Positions 38,637-49,004 are shown, counted from the stretch's first letter. The stretch: DNA of 64,000 nt from Syntrophomonadaceae bacterium (GCA_007121075.1 SKMK01000003.1:18389-82388); one strand, 5' to 3'. The notes: generated from the sequence alone by a model not told the origin. Numbers and translations are program-made.

Positions 38637-39599
38637 CTAAGTCCTAAAGTGGCGGGCTGCCTGCACGGCCAGGCCGACGGCATTGTCGGAAGCAAACTCC
38701 GGAGCGGCAAAAAACAACTTGAGTTTCTCCGTTTTCCAGGCCAGTCTTTCTCTGATATACCTGTTTGCCATAACCCCTCCCACGGCCAGGACTCCGTCAA
38801 AATCATCACCGCCGGTATGGGAGCTGGTAATGGCTGCGGCCAGGGAGTCAGCGATGCAGGCCTCTATTGCCCGGGCCACGTCTTCTTTCCTCCACCCTTC
38901 CCGCAGGGCCTGTTCAGCCCGGGTAGCGGGGCCGGAAAAACTGATCTGTGCCCCTTTTATTGCTACCGGCAGCTCCACGGCTCCGTCTTGCCCCGCCCGG
39001 GCCAGTATTTCCAGCTGCGGCCCGGCCGGAAATCCCAGTTCCATCATTCTTCCCAGACGGTCAATAAACTGTCCGGCATTTAGATCGCTGCCCCCGCCGA
39101 GCAGGTGTAGTTCCAGTGAGCCGGGCTTAATTTCTTCGGCGGCAACGACTTCGGTGGTCCCTCCCGACAAATGGACGCACAAGTAGCGCCCTGGTTTCAG
39201 CCCTGCCGACCACAGACCGGCCATTATATGCCCTTCCTGATGCGAAGAAGGCAAAAAATTAAGGCCCATGGTTTGAGCAAGAAACAAACCAAAGGCCTCA
39301 CTTACTTTGAAAACCGGCATGTAGGAATTCGGCTGCGGACGAGGGCGGGTTGAGGCGGCAGCCGCAGCTACCTTATATCCCTTCATTCTATTGCCCCTGC
39401 CCTCCCATAGCAGGGGCAAGTTTTTGATATGAGAAAAAACTGCCTCCGACTGGCGCAAACCCAGGCTGCCTGTTTCAACAGCCAGGGGCAACCTGCTGTC
39501 AATAATTAGCCTTTCTTCCCGGTCAACCACGGCCAGTGAAGTAGTATACGCCGACGTATCAAGCCCCAAATAGATTAGATACTCATGATTCTCTCTCAA
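38637..39599 (-). CDS. Kae1/TsaD-like (M22 glycoprotease fold) protein, divergent
   Basis: YLGLDTSAYTTSLAV; SSHQEGHIMAGL; HLSGGTTEVV; ASDNAVGLAV. Confidence 0.8.
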   Translation of the reverse strand: MRENHEYLIYLGLDTSAYTTSLAVVDREERLIIDSRLPLAVETGSLGLRQSEAVFSHIKNLPLLWEGRGNRMKGYKVAAAAASTRPRPQPNSYMPVFKVSEAFGLFLAQTMGLNFLPSSHQEGHIMAGLWSAGLKPGRYLCVHLSGGTTEVVAAEEIKPGSLELHLLGGGSDLNAGQFIDRLGRMMELGFPAGPQLEILARAGQDGAVELPVAIKGAQISFSGPATRAEQALREGWRKEDVARAIEACIADSLAAAITSSHTGGDDFDGVLAVGGVMANRYIRERLAWKTEKLKLFFAAPEFASDNAVGLAVQAARHFRT

Positions 39600-39999
39600 A
39601 AGCTTCTCCTACCGCACGATCTAATACTCCATTGATAAAGCCAACAGCTTCACCAGTGCTGCCGTATTTTTTGGCCAGCTCCAGGGCCTCGTTTATCGAA
39701 ACTGCGGGGGGGATATCGGGACGATAATTAATTTCAAAAAGGGCCAGCCGGAGCAGGTTGCGATCCACGGCGGAAAGTCTTTCAAGCTCCCACTTGACCA
39801 GGTGTTTCTTAATGATTTGATCCAGAGGCTCGCGGTTACCAACCGTACCGGTTACCAGCTCTTCTACGAACTGCTCTTCTTCTTCGTTGAACTTGTAATC
39901 TTCCAAAGATCGGATCAGGGCCTGTTTAACCCTGCATCTGCCAATATCAACTTGAAAAAGAGCTTTAAAAGCAACTTCTCTAGCTAAACGACGGGACAA
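39583..39999 (-). CDS. nusB: transcription antitermination factor NusB
   Basis: SRRLAREVAFKALFQVDIG...INEALELAKKYGSTGEAVGFINGVLD. Confidence 0.95.
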   Translation of the reverse strand: MSRRLAREVAFKALFQVDIGRCRVKQALIRSLEDYKFNEEEEQFVEELVTGTVGNREPLDQIIKKHLVKWELERLSAVDRNLLRLALFEINYRPDIPPAVSINEALELAKKYGSTGEAVGFINGVLDRAVGEAFERES

Positions 40000-40067
40000 T
40001 CGGTCAGTACCTCCGTGCTGTCAGCTTATAATCATTAAAAAAGATAGTAGCGTTTAGCGGTTTGGGC

Positions 40068-40298
40068 TCAATCAGATTCTTCTCTGGTAGAAAATAGGCG
40101 CCTAAAAAAACTGCCGACATCTTTACTGAGATCTAATCTCCAGCCAATCAATATCCCGATCCCGATACACAGGTATATAAAAACACTCCACCAGAATCCA
40201 TAATTAACCACCAACAGGGCAAATACCAGCCCCAGCAAACCGCCCAGGATTTTTCCCCAGTGTCTGCTGATTATTAACCACCAGTTCATTTCAGACAA
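40068..40298 (-). CDS. DUF2273 small membrane protein
   Basis: Small two-TM protein next to amaP/Asp23; RHWGKILGGLLGLVFALLVVNYGFWW. Confidence 0.8.
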   Translation of the reverse strand: MSEMNWWLIISRHWGKILGGLLGLVFALLVVNYGFWWSVFIYLCIGIGILIGWRLDLSKDVGSFFRRLFSTREESD

Positions 40299-40330
40299 GA
40301 TATGCTCCCCCTTCTAACATAAATTCGGAT

Positions 40331-40861
40331 CTATTTTTTGGATGGAGCCTGTTCTGTAACAATGTTCTCGACCATCACTTTAACTTCGTGGACGGTTATT
40401 CCGGTAATCTCTTCAACATATTCCTTAATCTTCGACTGCAGTTCACTGGTCAACCCCGGCATAGAAACGTCGGGCATAACCCTGATTTTTACAGTGATAA
40501 TCAGTCCATCCTGCGTAAAAGAAACCTGCCTGCTGACATCTTTAAGACCCTGGATTTGCTGGACGACCCTTAAAACAATATTCTCAATAGCAGGAATCGA
40601 TATGGCCACTTCACCATATTCGCTGCCTTTAAGCACAGCATTGCCGGGGCCTTTGGACTTGCGAAAGCCGAGGATTAACAAAATCAGGGCAATCAGCACT
40701 AAAGCCGCTACAACCCCAAGGACAACTTCTTCTCCTGCCCATCCGGGCAGGTACAGGGCAAGGCCGGGAACCAGATTGTATTTAACGGCTAGCAGAAACA
40801 GGGCGGCGCCAATCAATATTAGCGCCACAAAAACCATTATCACCCGGGCTAACGTTTTCAT
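40331..40861 (-). CDS. amaP: alkaline shock response membrane anchor protein AmaP
   Basis: Two N-terminal TM spans plus an Asp23-like C-terminal region; adjacent Asp23 gene. Confidence 0.85.
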   Translation of the reverse strand: MKTLARVIMVFVALILIGAALFLLAVKYNLVPGLALYLPGWAGEEVVLGVVAALVLIALILLILGFRKSKGPGNAVLKGSEYGEVAISIPAIENIVLRVVQQIQGLKDVSRQVSFTQDGLIITVKIRVMPDVSMPGLTSELQSKIKEYVEEITGITVHEVKVMVENIVTEQAPSKK

Positions 40862-40896
40862 ATAAAGTCCCCCTTTGTTTTATACCAGTCTAACCC

Positions 40897-41337
40897 TTAT
40901 TCTTTGCTTTCTACTTCCTCTTCGCCTTCTGCGGGCTCTCCTTCAATCTCTTCTTCTTTCTGGGGGAAATGGACGCCCTGGACATGAACATTAACTCCAG
41001 TCACCCGGAGCCCGGTCATATTTTCAACCGTATTTTTAACTCCTTCCTGGATATCCCAGGCCACATCGGGAATCCGGGCGCCGTAATCAACTATGATAAA
41101 GATGTCTACTTTTGCTTCTTCGGTGCCGACCTCTACCTTAATGCCCTTGGAGAGGTTACGGCGGCCGAGTACTTCGGCGATGCCGCCGGCGATACCGCCG
41201 CTCATCGAGGCTACTCCCTCAATTTCTGTCGCGGCCAAACCGGCAATTATCGAAACCACTTCTTCGGCAATCTTAACTTCTCCAAGTTCTGTGGGCAGGG
41301 TCCGGGTCTCTTCATCCGCCATTTTCATACCTCCCAA
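40897..41337 (-). CDS. Asp23/Gls24 family envelope stress response protein
   Basis: GEVKIAEEVVSIIAGLAATEIEGVASMSGG...GIKVEVGTEEAKVDIFIIVDYG. Confidence 0.95.
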   Translation of the reverse strand: MGGMKMADEETRTLPTELGEVKIAEEVVSIIAGLAATEIEGVASMSGGIAGGIAEVLGRRNLSKGIKVEVGTEEAKVDIFIIVDYGARIPDVAWDIQEGVKNTVENMTGLRVTGVNVHVQGVHFPQKEEEIEGEPAEGEEEVESKE

Positions 41338-41448
41338 CCATAATATTTATAAGCGCAAAGCTTATCCTTTAAACTGTATTATAACAGACTACGGTTAACG
41401 GTTCAATTTTCCGGCCCGGTAAACTACTATTTTTTCAGTTTTTATCGG

Positions 41449-41904
41449 CTATTCTTCTTCCTCTTCCTTTTCGTCCAGATCCGACAATTCCTCAAAATCT
41501 TCATCCCATTCTTCGTCGTCAACCAGCACGGCTTCACCGCAGCCGGGGCAGGTCACCTCGATCGAAGAGTCCTGGTCGAGAATATTTTCGTCAAATACAA
41601 CGATTTCCCGGCAGTTGGGGCATTCAATAGAAAATCCATCTTCGTATTCATCAAACTCATCTTCATCTTCTTCTTCATCTTCATAAAAATCTTCTTCAAT
41701 TTCGCTTAGGTCGTCGTCAATCGCTTCTGTGTACTCAAACAACTCCTCGTAATCAACCCTGAGATGCTCTACTTCATCGGCCATATCTTCTAACAGATCG
41801 ATAATTCGCTGCAGGATTTTTTGCTCCTTGCTTTCATCTCCCAAATCTATGCCTTCCGTATAACCCCTTAAGTACGATACTCTTGCTTTCAAATCTTCAT
41901 GCAC
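41449..41904 (-). CDS. CD1247 N-terminal domain protein with zinc ribbon and very acidic linkers
   Basis: LKARVSYLRGYTEGIDLGDESKEQKILQRIIDLLEDMAD; CPNC...CPGC. Confidence 0.85.
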   Translation of the reverse strand: MHEDLKARVSYLRGYTEGIDLGDESKEQKILQRIIDLLEDMADEVEHLRVDYEELFEYTEAIDDDLSEIEEDFYEDEEEDEDEFDEYEDGFSIECPNCREIVVFDENILDQDSSIEVTCPGCGEAVLVDDEEWDEDFEELSDLDEKEEEEE

Positions 41905-41937
41905 GGCAAATTCCTCCCTTTAAGATAGTAGCCTTGA

Positions 41938-42498
41938 TCAGGCCCGTTCAATGTAATTCCCGGTGCGGGTGTCTATTTTGATCAATTCGCCGGTATTGAC
42001 AAAAAGCGGAACCTGGACTACGAGGCCCGTTTCCATGGTCGCCGGCTTGGTGGCTCCGGATGCGGTGTCACCTTTCAGGCCCGGCTCCGTGTCGGTTACC
42101 TGCAGGGTTACCGTAACCGGCAGATCAACGCCCACAATTTCGTCTCCATGCATGAGCACCTGAAGACGGTCGTTTTCTTTGAGGTACTTGACCCCGCTGC
42201 CAAGATTTTCTTCAGAAATGGTAATCTGTTCGTAGGTTTCCAGGTCCATCAAGTAAAACAGATCATCGTCCCGGTAAAGATATTCCATTTCTTTCCTTTC
42301 CAGGTGAGCCCGGGACACCTTTTCACCAGCCCGAAAAGTGTGTTCAATAATCGACCCCGAGCGCAAGTTGCGCAGTTTGGACCGGACAAAGGCTGCCCCT
42401 TTACCCGGCTTGACGTGCTGGAATTCCAGGACTGTATAAATCTCCCCCCCCATTTCAATTGTTACCCCTGTATGAAAGTCGTTAGTTGAGATCATCAT
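41938..42498 (-). CDS. efp: elongation factor P
   Basis: ISTNDFHTGVTIEMGGEIYTVLEFQHVKPGKGAAFVRSKLRNL. Confidence 0.97.
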   Translation of the reverse strand: MMISTNDFHTGVTIEMGGEIYTVLEFQHVKPGKGAAFVRSKLRNLRSGSIIEHTFRAGEKVSRAHLERKEMEYLYRDDDLFYLMDLETYEQITISEENLGSGVKYLKENDRLQVLMHGDEIVGVDLPVTVTLQVTDTEPGLKGDTASGATKPATMETGLVVQVPLFVNTGELIKIDTRTGNYIERA

Positions 42499-42529
42499 TT
42501 TAGCAGCCTACCCTTCTTCATAATGAGTT

Positions 42530-43597
42530 CTAATTTATAATTGTCAGCTCACGGGAACTTGCCGTAAACACTTCCGCGCCGGCGGCGGTAACACATGCCA
42601 TATCCTCTATCCTAACTCCGCCCCAACCCTTGATGTAGACACCCGGTTCAACTGTTACGGTCATGCCCGGCTTAAGGATGGTAGTGCTCAGGGGGTTCAA
42701 AACCGGCTGTTCATGGGTTTCCAGCCCGATCCCGTGGCCCAGGCCGTGCCCAAAATAATTGGCATAGCCGGCCCGGTCTATAATATCGCGGGCCACCGCA
42801 TCCAGGTCGCTGGCCCTCATGCCTGGCTTCACAGCCCGGCCAGCTTCCTGCTGGGCTTCCAGGACCAGGTTGTAGATCTCACGCTGCTTTTGATCGGCTT
42901 TACCCAGGGCCAGCGTCCTGGTCATATCGGTGGCATAACCCTCAAAAACAGCACCGTAATCGATGGTTACCAGGTCACCTTCCTGCATGATCCTGTTCGA
43001 TGCCGTACCGTGGGGCATTGCCCCCCTTTCTCCGGAAGCAACTATAAATCGAAAAGACCTTTCTTCTGCTCCCTGCCTGAGCAGGTAGATTTCCAGTTCC
43101 AGGGCCAGTTCATTTTCCGGCAGGCCCGGTTTGATGATGGACAGAATAAACTTAAAGGCCCGGTCAAGGACTTTTGCTCCCCGGCGCATGGTTTCAATTT
43201 CCGCTTTGCCTTTCCGCATCCGCTGTTTTTCCACGGCATCATCAACCGGGATCAGTTCCGCCGGCAGCTTTTCAATCATTTCCTGGTGGGTGGAATAAAC
43301 CACATGCCTGCTCTCAAATCCAACTTTTTCCCAGCCGGCCTCGGATATAATCGGGGCCAGGCTTTTATAAAGATCATCCTGCCACCGCCGGCTTTCAAAA
43401 TGCCCGGCTTGATCGGCGGCCTGTTCTAAATAACGGAAGTCTGTAACCAGGATCGCTTCAGTCCCGCTGATTAACAATACTCCGCTCGTCCCTTCAAAAC
43501 CGCTCAGGTAGCGGCGGTTAACCGGGTTGCTGATCAACATGGCATCAATGCTATATTCACTTAAAATTTTCCTAAATTTGTTCAGGCGGCTTTTCAT
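42530..43597 (-). CDS. pepP: Xaa-Pro aminopeptidase (M24)
   Basis: VTIDYGAVFEGYATDMTRTLALG; FGHGLGHGIGLETHEQPVL. Confidence 0.95.
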   Translation of the reverse strand: MKSRLNKFRKILSEYSIDAMLISNPVNRRYLSGFEGTSGVLLISGTEAILVTDFRYLEQAADQAGHFESRRWQDDLYKSLAPIISEAGWEKVGFESRHVVYSTHQEMIEKLPAELIPVDDAVEKQRMRKGKAEIETMRRGAKVLDRAFKFILSIIKPGLPENELALELEIYLLRQGAEERSFRFIVASGERGAMPHGTASNRIMQEGDLVTIDYGAVFEGYATDMTRTLALGKADQKQREIYNLVLEAQQEAGRAVKPGMRASDLDAVARDIIDRAGYANYFGHGLGHGIGLETHEQPVLNPLSTTILKPGMTVTVEPGVYIKGWGGVRIEDMACVTAAGAEVFTASSRELTIIN

Positions 43598-43600
43598 AAC

Positions 43601-44053
43601 CTAATCCTGCCGTTTCTTAATCATATTCAGCAGGGCCTCCAGGCCCAGCAGGTAGCTGTCTTCCCCGAAACCGCACATTATCCCCCCGGCAACCGGTGAA
43701 ATCACCGAATGACGGCGAAATGGTTCCCGGGCGAAGATATTGCTCAGGTGTACTTCAACCAGTGGAAGCCTGGATGCGGACAAAGCATCCCGCAGGGAGT
43801 AACTATAGTGGGTGAGGGCACCCGGGTTGATCAGGATTCCGTCAAAATGGCCCTGGGCCTCCTGGATGCGGTCAATCAGGGCCCCTTCACAGTTGGACTG
43901 GAAAGTTTCTACCCGGGCGTCAAGATCCGGCGCCCGTTCTTTCAAAAACTGATCAATTTCAGCCAGGGTCCGGGTCCCGTAAAGTTCAGGTTCCCTCCGG
44001 CCCAGCAGGTTGAGATTGGGTCCATGGAGAACTAAAATACTGCAACCTGCCAC
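43601..44053 (-). CDS. aroQ: 3-dehydroquinate dehydratase type II
   Basis: [52 protein letters not shown]. Confidence 0.97.
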   Translation of the reverse strand: MAGCSILVLHGPNLNLLGRREPELYGTRTLAEIDQFLKERAPDLDARVETFQSNCEGALIDRIQEAQGHFDGILINPGALTHYSYSLRDALSASRLPLVEVHLSNIFAREPFRRHSVISPVAGGIMCGFGEDSYLLGLEALLNMIKKRQD

Positions 44054-44169
44054 TTCGCCTACCTCCCTTAAAAATAATAAAACTAATTTCCCGTATTTAC
44101 AGTAAAATTCCTGCTTCTGACCGATAAATTTTTCTAAAACAGCAAGGAACCGTAAATCAGTTCAATAAA

Positions 44170-44709
44170 TCAGCGGTTGTTTAAACAGGATAGAATTTCT
44201 GAGGCAACCTGCCGGGGTGTTTTAGCGGTTGTATCGATTTCAAAATCGCAGTTCCGGTAATAAGGTTCCCTTTCTTCCAGCATTTTTTTTACCTTTTGTT
44301 CCGGCTCTGGTCCGTTTAAAAGAGGCCTGTGCCCGGTACCGGAAATTCTCCGGCAAATTTCCTCCGCTGAGGCCCTGAGCAGGACAATCAGGCCGACTTT
44401 CTTTAACATGGCCCTGTTATTCTCTCTCAAAACCACACCCCCACCGGTAGCAACCACCAGGCTGCCCGGAGGGTACCTATCCAGGCTTTTCACCACTTTG
44501 CTTTCCCGCTCCCGGAAAAACCCTTCTCCGTATTTTTCAAAAATGAGGGGCACACTTAAACCGGTAGCCGTTTTAACCAGTTGATCGGTGTCCACAAACC
44601 GCCTCTTCAATTTAGCGGCCAACAGTTTGCCCACTTCGGTTTTTCCGGTACCCATGAAGCCGGTTAAGATGATTTGTCTGCTTTCCAAACGGGCAGTAAT
44701 CTGAACCAT
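44170..44709 (-). CDS. aroK: shikimate kinase
   Basis: IILTGFMGTGKTEVGKLLAAKL; VVATGGGVVLRENN. Confidence 0.96.
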   Translation of the reverse strand: MVQITARLESRQIILTGFMGTGKTEVGKLLAAKLKRRFVDTDQLVKTATGLSVPLIFEKYGEGFFRERESKVVKSLDRYPPGSLVVATGGGVVLRENNRAMLKKVGLIVLLRASAEEICRRISGTGHRPLLNGPEPEQKVKKMLEEREPYYRNCDFEIDTTAKTPRQVASEILSCLNNR

Positions 44710-44784
44710 CCCCTGCCTGCACCGCTATTATTTACTATCATATCATAACCTGTAACCGCGTAATTGGAATATGCTCCTGCGGTT

Positions 44785-45282
44785 TTAATAAATTTCCCAG
44801 TGCTCAGGAGGCTCTTCTGAAATTCTGACCCTGCCGGTGGCCGGGGCAACAATTATATACAAAACACTGCCGGCGGCGTTCTCCAGGGCCACAGTACCGC
44901 CGCTGCTGGGAGAACCGTTATAGTTAAAGAGAAGATAGCGGACATTGTCTGACATGGGAAAGTTAACCGACCTGAGTATCACCCCTTCCGGCAGCTCAAC
45001 AAGGTAGGTCTCCTCGCTCTTACCGCATGTAACCCGGTACCTGCCATCAAGCCTGAATTCCAGGATTTGACCGCTGCCCGTTGTGATCGCCCTCTGCTGG
45101 GCTTTGCGCATTTCAGTGGTCATGGTCCTGGCCGCCAGATCAAGGTTGTGTTTTTGCCCCAGGCCCTGGACGGCTGGAGCGGCCACCAGCGCCAAAATCC
45201 CGAGCAAGGCCACTATACATACCAGTTCGACCAAAGTGAAGGCAAATTCAGTTTTGAGTTCTTTTCTTGTTGTTTTTATCAT
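44785..45282 (-). CDS. GspH-like pseudopilin
   Basis: Prepilin-like FAFTLVELVCIVALLGILALVAAP N-terminus. Start placed at MIKTTRK; overlaps the locus of the GspE gene. Confidence 0.8.
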   Translation of the reverse strand: MIKTTRKELKTEFAFTLVELVCIVALLGILALVAAPAVQGLGQKHNLDLAARTMTTEMRKAQQRAITTGSGQILEFRLDGRYRVTCGKSEETYLVELPEGVILRSVNFPMSDNVRYLLFNYNGSPSSGGTVALENAAGSVLYIIVAPATGRVRISEEPPEHWEIY

Positions 45283-45331
45283 CTGTTTAAATAATCTTTC
45301 CGCCGTTGATAAATAATAATCAAGGCAATCA

Positions 45332-47092
45332 TCAATCATCCTGCTGCAGTTCGGAAAAAACACAACTGTTCTCTACGAACCCGGCTGTTTGATCATCGAG
45401 CAGGCTGTTAAAGGTAGCCCGCACCGCCTCACCCAGGGTAGTGACCCCTTCTTCGACGCACCTTAAGGCCCCGGAAAGCAGGGGCTGCATTCCCAGCTCC
45501 ACCGCTTTATTATGAATCGCCACAGCCGGCGACCGGTTTAAAATTAAAGCCTGCAGTTCCTGGCCCACGACCAGGATTTCCTGGATCGAAGTGCGCCCTC
45601 GAAAGCCGGTATGACTGCAGCGTTTACAACCGGCGCCGCGGTGCAGACTCTGCGGGGGTTCCTGATTAAAATAGCGGGCATAAAATACCTTCTCTTCATC
45701 CTTGAGACAAAACTCCTCGGTGCAGTGAGGGCAAATTCTTCTGATCAGACGCTGGGCAACTATTCCCACCGTCGAAGCCGTTACCATGAAGGGTTCCAGG
45801 CCCATATCGCTAAGCCTGGTCACTGCGCCGGCAGCATTGTTGGTATGGAGGGTGGATAAAACCAGGTGCCCGGTCAGGGCGGCCTGAGAAGCAATTTTAA
45901 CTGTTTCCGGATCTCTTATTTCGCCGACCATGATGATGTCGGGATCCTGCCTTAGAATCGATCGGAGGGCGTTGGCAAAGGTGCGGTTAATCCTGCGATC
46001 AACCGGGACCTGGTTGATTCCATTCAGGCGATATTCGACCGGATCTTCAACCGTGATAATATTGTAGCTGGGATTGTTCAGGTAATGCAGGGCTGAATAA
46101 AGGGTTGTCGTTTTGCCGCAACCGGTCGGCCCGGTAACCAGGATCATCCCGGACTGGTTCAGTAAAAGACGTTGAAAGGCTCTTAAATTGTCAGGAGAAA
46201 AACCCAGCCGGTCCAGGGGTAAAATAATTTTATTCTTGTCCAGAAGGCGAATCACTACTTTTTCCCCGTGCACGGTAGGCATGGTGGATACCCGTAAATT
46301 GATTTCCCGGCCCTCTTTACGGTGATGGATGTTCCCATCCTGGGCCAACCTTTTCTCTGCAATATCCAGGTTGGCCATAATTTTTATCCTGGAAACAATC
46401 TGGGCCGGTTTAAAACGGGGTGGCACGGCAAGGTCTTGAAGGACCCCATCCAGCCGCATCCGAATTCGCAGCCCTTCTCCGGTTGGTTCCAAATGAATAT
46501 CACTTGCTTCTTCTTCGATGGCCCTGCCGATCAGGGAATCGACCAGTTTTACAACCGGGGCCTCACCCGAAGCGGGCATTGTGGCAGTGGTTGCTTCAGT
46601 TTCCCTGACAGTGTCTTTCCCTGCCGACCCTTCTTGATCACGGTTTTGATTGCCGGCCAGTTCATAATAATGGTCGATGGCATAAGAAATAGCTTTTTCT
46701 CCGGCAACGACCGGGCGTATTTCCAGCCCGGTAACCATGGCTGCATCATCTATGGCGGTTAAATCCAATGGGTCGGCCATAGCCAGGTAAAGCCTGTCTT
46801 CCCTGATGGCAGCAGGCATGATCCGGTAACGGCGGGCCATTTCCGCCGGGATGGAATCTACAACATTTTCGTTAATTTTAAAATTATAAAGGTTAATCAG
46901 GGGTATGTTCAGCAGTTCTTCCAGGATTGAAACAGCTGTTTCTTCATCAAGCAGGCCTTTTTCAATTAAAATTCGAGCCAGGGATTTCCCGGTCCGATTT
47001 TGTTCATTAAAGATTAAAACTTGTTTTTCTACCGGAACTAAAGCGGCTTCGAGAAGAGCCTTTTCAATACTTTGACGGTTAAGCCTCTCCAT
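45332..47092 (-). CDS. GspE/PilB type II secretion/pilus assembly ATPase
   Basis: MshEN-like N-terminus; GPTGCGKTTTLYSALHYL; VGEIRDPETVKIASQAALTGHLVLSTLHTN; CPHC/CKRC zinc motif. Confidence 0.95.
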   Translation of the reverse strand: MERLNRQSIEKALLEAALVPVEKQVLIFNEQNRTGKSLARILIEKGLLDEETAVSILEELLNIPLINLYNFKINENVVDSIPAEMARRYRIMPAAIREDRLYLAMADPLDLTAIDDAAMVTGLEIRPVVAGEKAISYAIDHYYELAGNQNRDQEGSAGKDTVRETEATTATMPASGEAPVVKLVDSLIGRAIEEEASDIHLEPTGEGLRIRMRLDGVLQDLAVPPRFKPAQIVSRIKIMANLDIAEKRLAQDGNIHHRKEGREINLRVSTMPTVHGEKVVIRLLDKNKIILPLDRLGFSPDNLRAFQRLLLNQSGMILVTGPTGCGKTTTLYSALHYLNNPSYNIITVEDPVEYRLNGINQVPVDRRINRTFANALRSILRQDPDIIMVGEIRDPETVKIASQAALTGHLVLSTLHTNNAAGAVTRLSDMGLEPFMVTASTVGIVAQRLIRRICPHCTEEFCLKDEEKVFYARYFNQEPPQSLHRGAGCKRCSHTGFRGRTSIQEILVVGQELQALILNRSPAVAIHNKAVELGMQPLLSGALRCVEEGVTTLGEAVRATFNSLLDDQTAGFVENSCVFSELQQDD

Positions 47093-47125
47093 GGCAGTTC
47101 TCCTCTTTTCTTGGATGTATTAGAA

Positions 47126-47995
47126 TCACGTTGACGGCTTTGTTTTCTGGACGCCTGCCGCCTTTTGCATAATCTCCCCCGGAGCTTTCTCCCCGGTGAA
47201 CAATTCAAAAGACTTTACGGCCTGCCAGACAAGCATCCCCAGGCCGTTGTAAGCACCCCCCCCTTTCCGCTCAAACGCCTCCATTATTCCGGTCTGATCC
47301 GGGTTATAACGCAGGTCAATCAACAGCTGTTTTACATCCAAGCCGTCCGCCACCGTAAGAGCATCATCAAATTCAGGAGCATCAAAAGGAAGGCTGTACA
47401 CCACCAGCCTGCACCGGGCTAAAACCTCCCCCATGGATCGCCCGTCCAGGGATATATAACTGCAATTTTGCAGGGGTGTTTTTTCTGACAATAATTGACA
47501 CAGGGCCCGCCCCCTGGATCCTGAACGGTTGGCAACAATAATCTCTCCTGCTCCCCTGTGGGCCAGGGTATAAGCCACAGCCCGGGCTGCCCCGCCGGCC
47601 CCAACCACCAGTACAGTTTGTCCGGAGCTATAGGACGGATCCGTCTGGCTAAGGTACCGGTAAAACCCCTCCCCGTCTGTGGTAGTACCATAAAGCATGC
47701 CGCCCCGGTTGATGATAGTATTGACGGATTTAACATGTTCCGACTCCGGCGAAACTGAATCGAGATAGTGTATTACGGCTTCTTTAAAAGGGGCAGTCAC
47801 ATTGCCCCCCGCGGCGGATAGGGCCTTCATACCCCTCACTGCCGCCCCAATGTGTTCATAATCCACCGGGCAGGCCAGGTAGACACAGTTCAGGCCTAAA
47901 GCGTCAAAGGCAGAGTTGTGCATCGGCGGAGACAGGGAATGCTCCACAGGGTTGCCCAGCAAGAGGTAGAACCTGGTCCTGGCGTTAATCGGCAA
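47126..47995 (-). CDS. aroE: shikimate dehydrogenase
   Basis: LLGNPVEHSLSPPMHNSAF; VVGAGGAARAVAYTLAHRGA. Confidence 0.96.
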   Translation of the reverse strand: MPINARTRFYLLLGNPVEHSLSPPMHNSAFDALGLNCVYLACPVDYEHIGAAVRGMKALSAAGGNVTAPFKEAVIHYLDSVSPESEHVKSVNTIINRGGMLYGTTTDGEGFYRYLSQTDPSYSSGQTVLVVGAGGAARAVAYTLAHRGAGEIIVANRSGSRGRALCQLLSEKTPLQNCSYISLDGRSMGEVLARCRLVVYSLPFDAPEFDDALTVADGLDVKQLLIDLRYNPDQTGIMEAFERKGGGAYNGLGMLVWQAVKSFELFTGEKAPGEIMQKAAGVQKTKPST

Positions 47996-48200
47996 TACCG
48001 TTCACCCGGCCTTTTTAATATTGATCATGTAATAGTATAGCACAGCGATATCTGCACGGAAAGGCTCAGAATGGTGATTTTAAACTAAATTTAACTGATA
48101 CCGCTGCTTTATGCAGGAATAAGCCCCGGAATGTCGAATAGACTGAACTAATTGGGTCATAAAAAACATCAATAGAGGCTGAAAGGAGCTATACACCAAA

Positions 48201-49004
48201 TTGCTTAACACCCAGGATCTGTTTCCAGCAGCCTTACTTTTCATTCTCGGCCTCTGTTTCGGCAGCTTTTTGAACGTCCTCGTATACCGCCTGCCTAAAA
48301 AACTATCCCTGACCAGCCCGCCATCCAGCTGTCCCCGGTGCGGAAAGAAACTGGGCGCTATGGAGCTAATCCCGGTTGTCGGTTACCTGTTCTTGAAAGG
48401 TCGCTGTCAGGACTGCGGCGCCAGGATCGGTATACGCTACCCCCTGGTGGAGCTGTTGACCGGTATTCTCTTTATGCTTATTTATTTATTTTACGGCCTC
48501 TCCCTGGAGTTTTTCATCTATACCACTCTATTGTTCCTGCTTTTTGGCATCGCCCGGATCGACCTCGAACACCGGATTGTTCCCAATATCATGGTCGGGA
48601 CAGGACTGCTAATCGGTTTGATTTTTTATCTGCCCGGCCTCCTGCCCGGTCTGCTGCCGGTGCCGGAAGCCCTGATTAGTGAAAGGGCCTTTACCGATGC
48701 CCTGTTTGGAATGTTCCTGGGAGGCGGGATCATGCTGGTCATTTTTTTGGCAAGCCGCGGCGGTATGGGCGCCGGGGATATCAAACTGATGGCCCTGATC
48801 GGCTTTTACGTTGGCCTGCGTGGTACAGCGGCAGTCCTTCTCTTCGGCTTCCTGTTCGGTGCTGTAACCGGCCTTGCTTTCATGGTCACCGGAAAGCTGA
48901 CCAGGAAAGACGCCCTCCCTTTTGCCCCTTTCTTATCCCTGGCCACACTGGTCCAGGTTCTGTGGGGTGAGCAAATTTGGGACTGGTATACCAGCCTGTT
49001 GTAA
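48201..49004 (+). CDS. pilD: prepilin peptidase (A24)
   Basis: CFGSFLNVLVYRLPKK; CPRCGKKLG...CQDCGARIG; IDLEHRIVPN; GMGAGDIKLMALIG. TTG start. Confidence 0.95.
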   Translation: MLNTQDLFPAALLFILGLCFGSFLNVLVYRLPKKLSLTSPPSSCPRCGKKLGAMELIPVVGYLFLKGRCQDCGARIGIRYPLVELLTGILFMLIYLFYGLSLEFFIYTTLLFLLFGIARIDLEHRIVPNIMVGTGLLIGLIFYLPGLLPGLLPVPEALISERAFTDALFGMFLGGGIMLVIFLASRGGMGAGDIKLMALIGFYVGLRGTAAVLLFGFLFGAVTGLAFMVTGKLTRKDALPFAPFLSLATLVQVLWGEQIWDWYTSLL

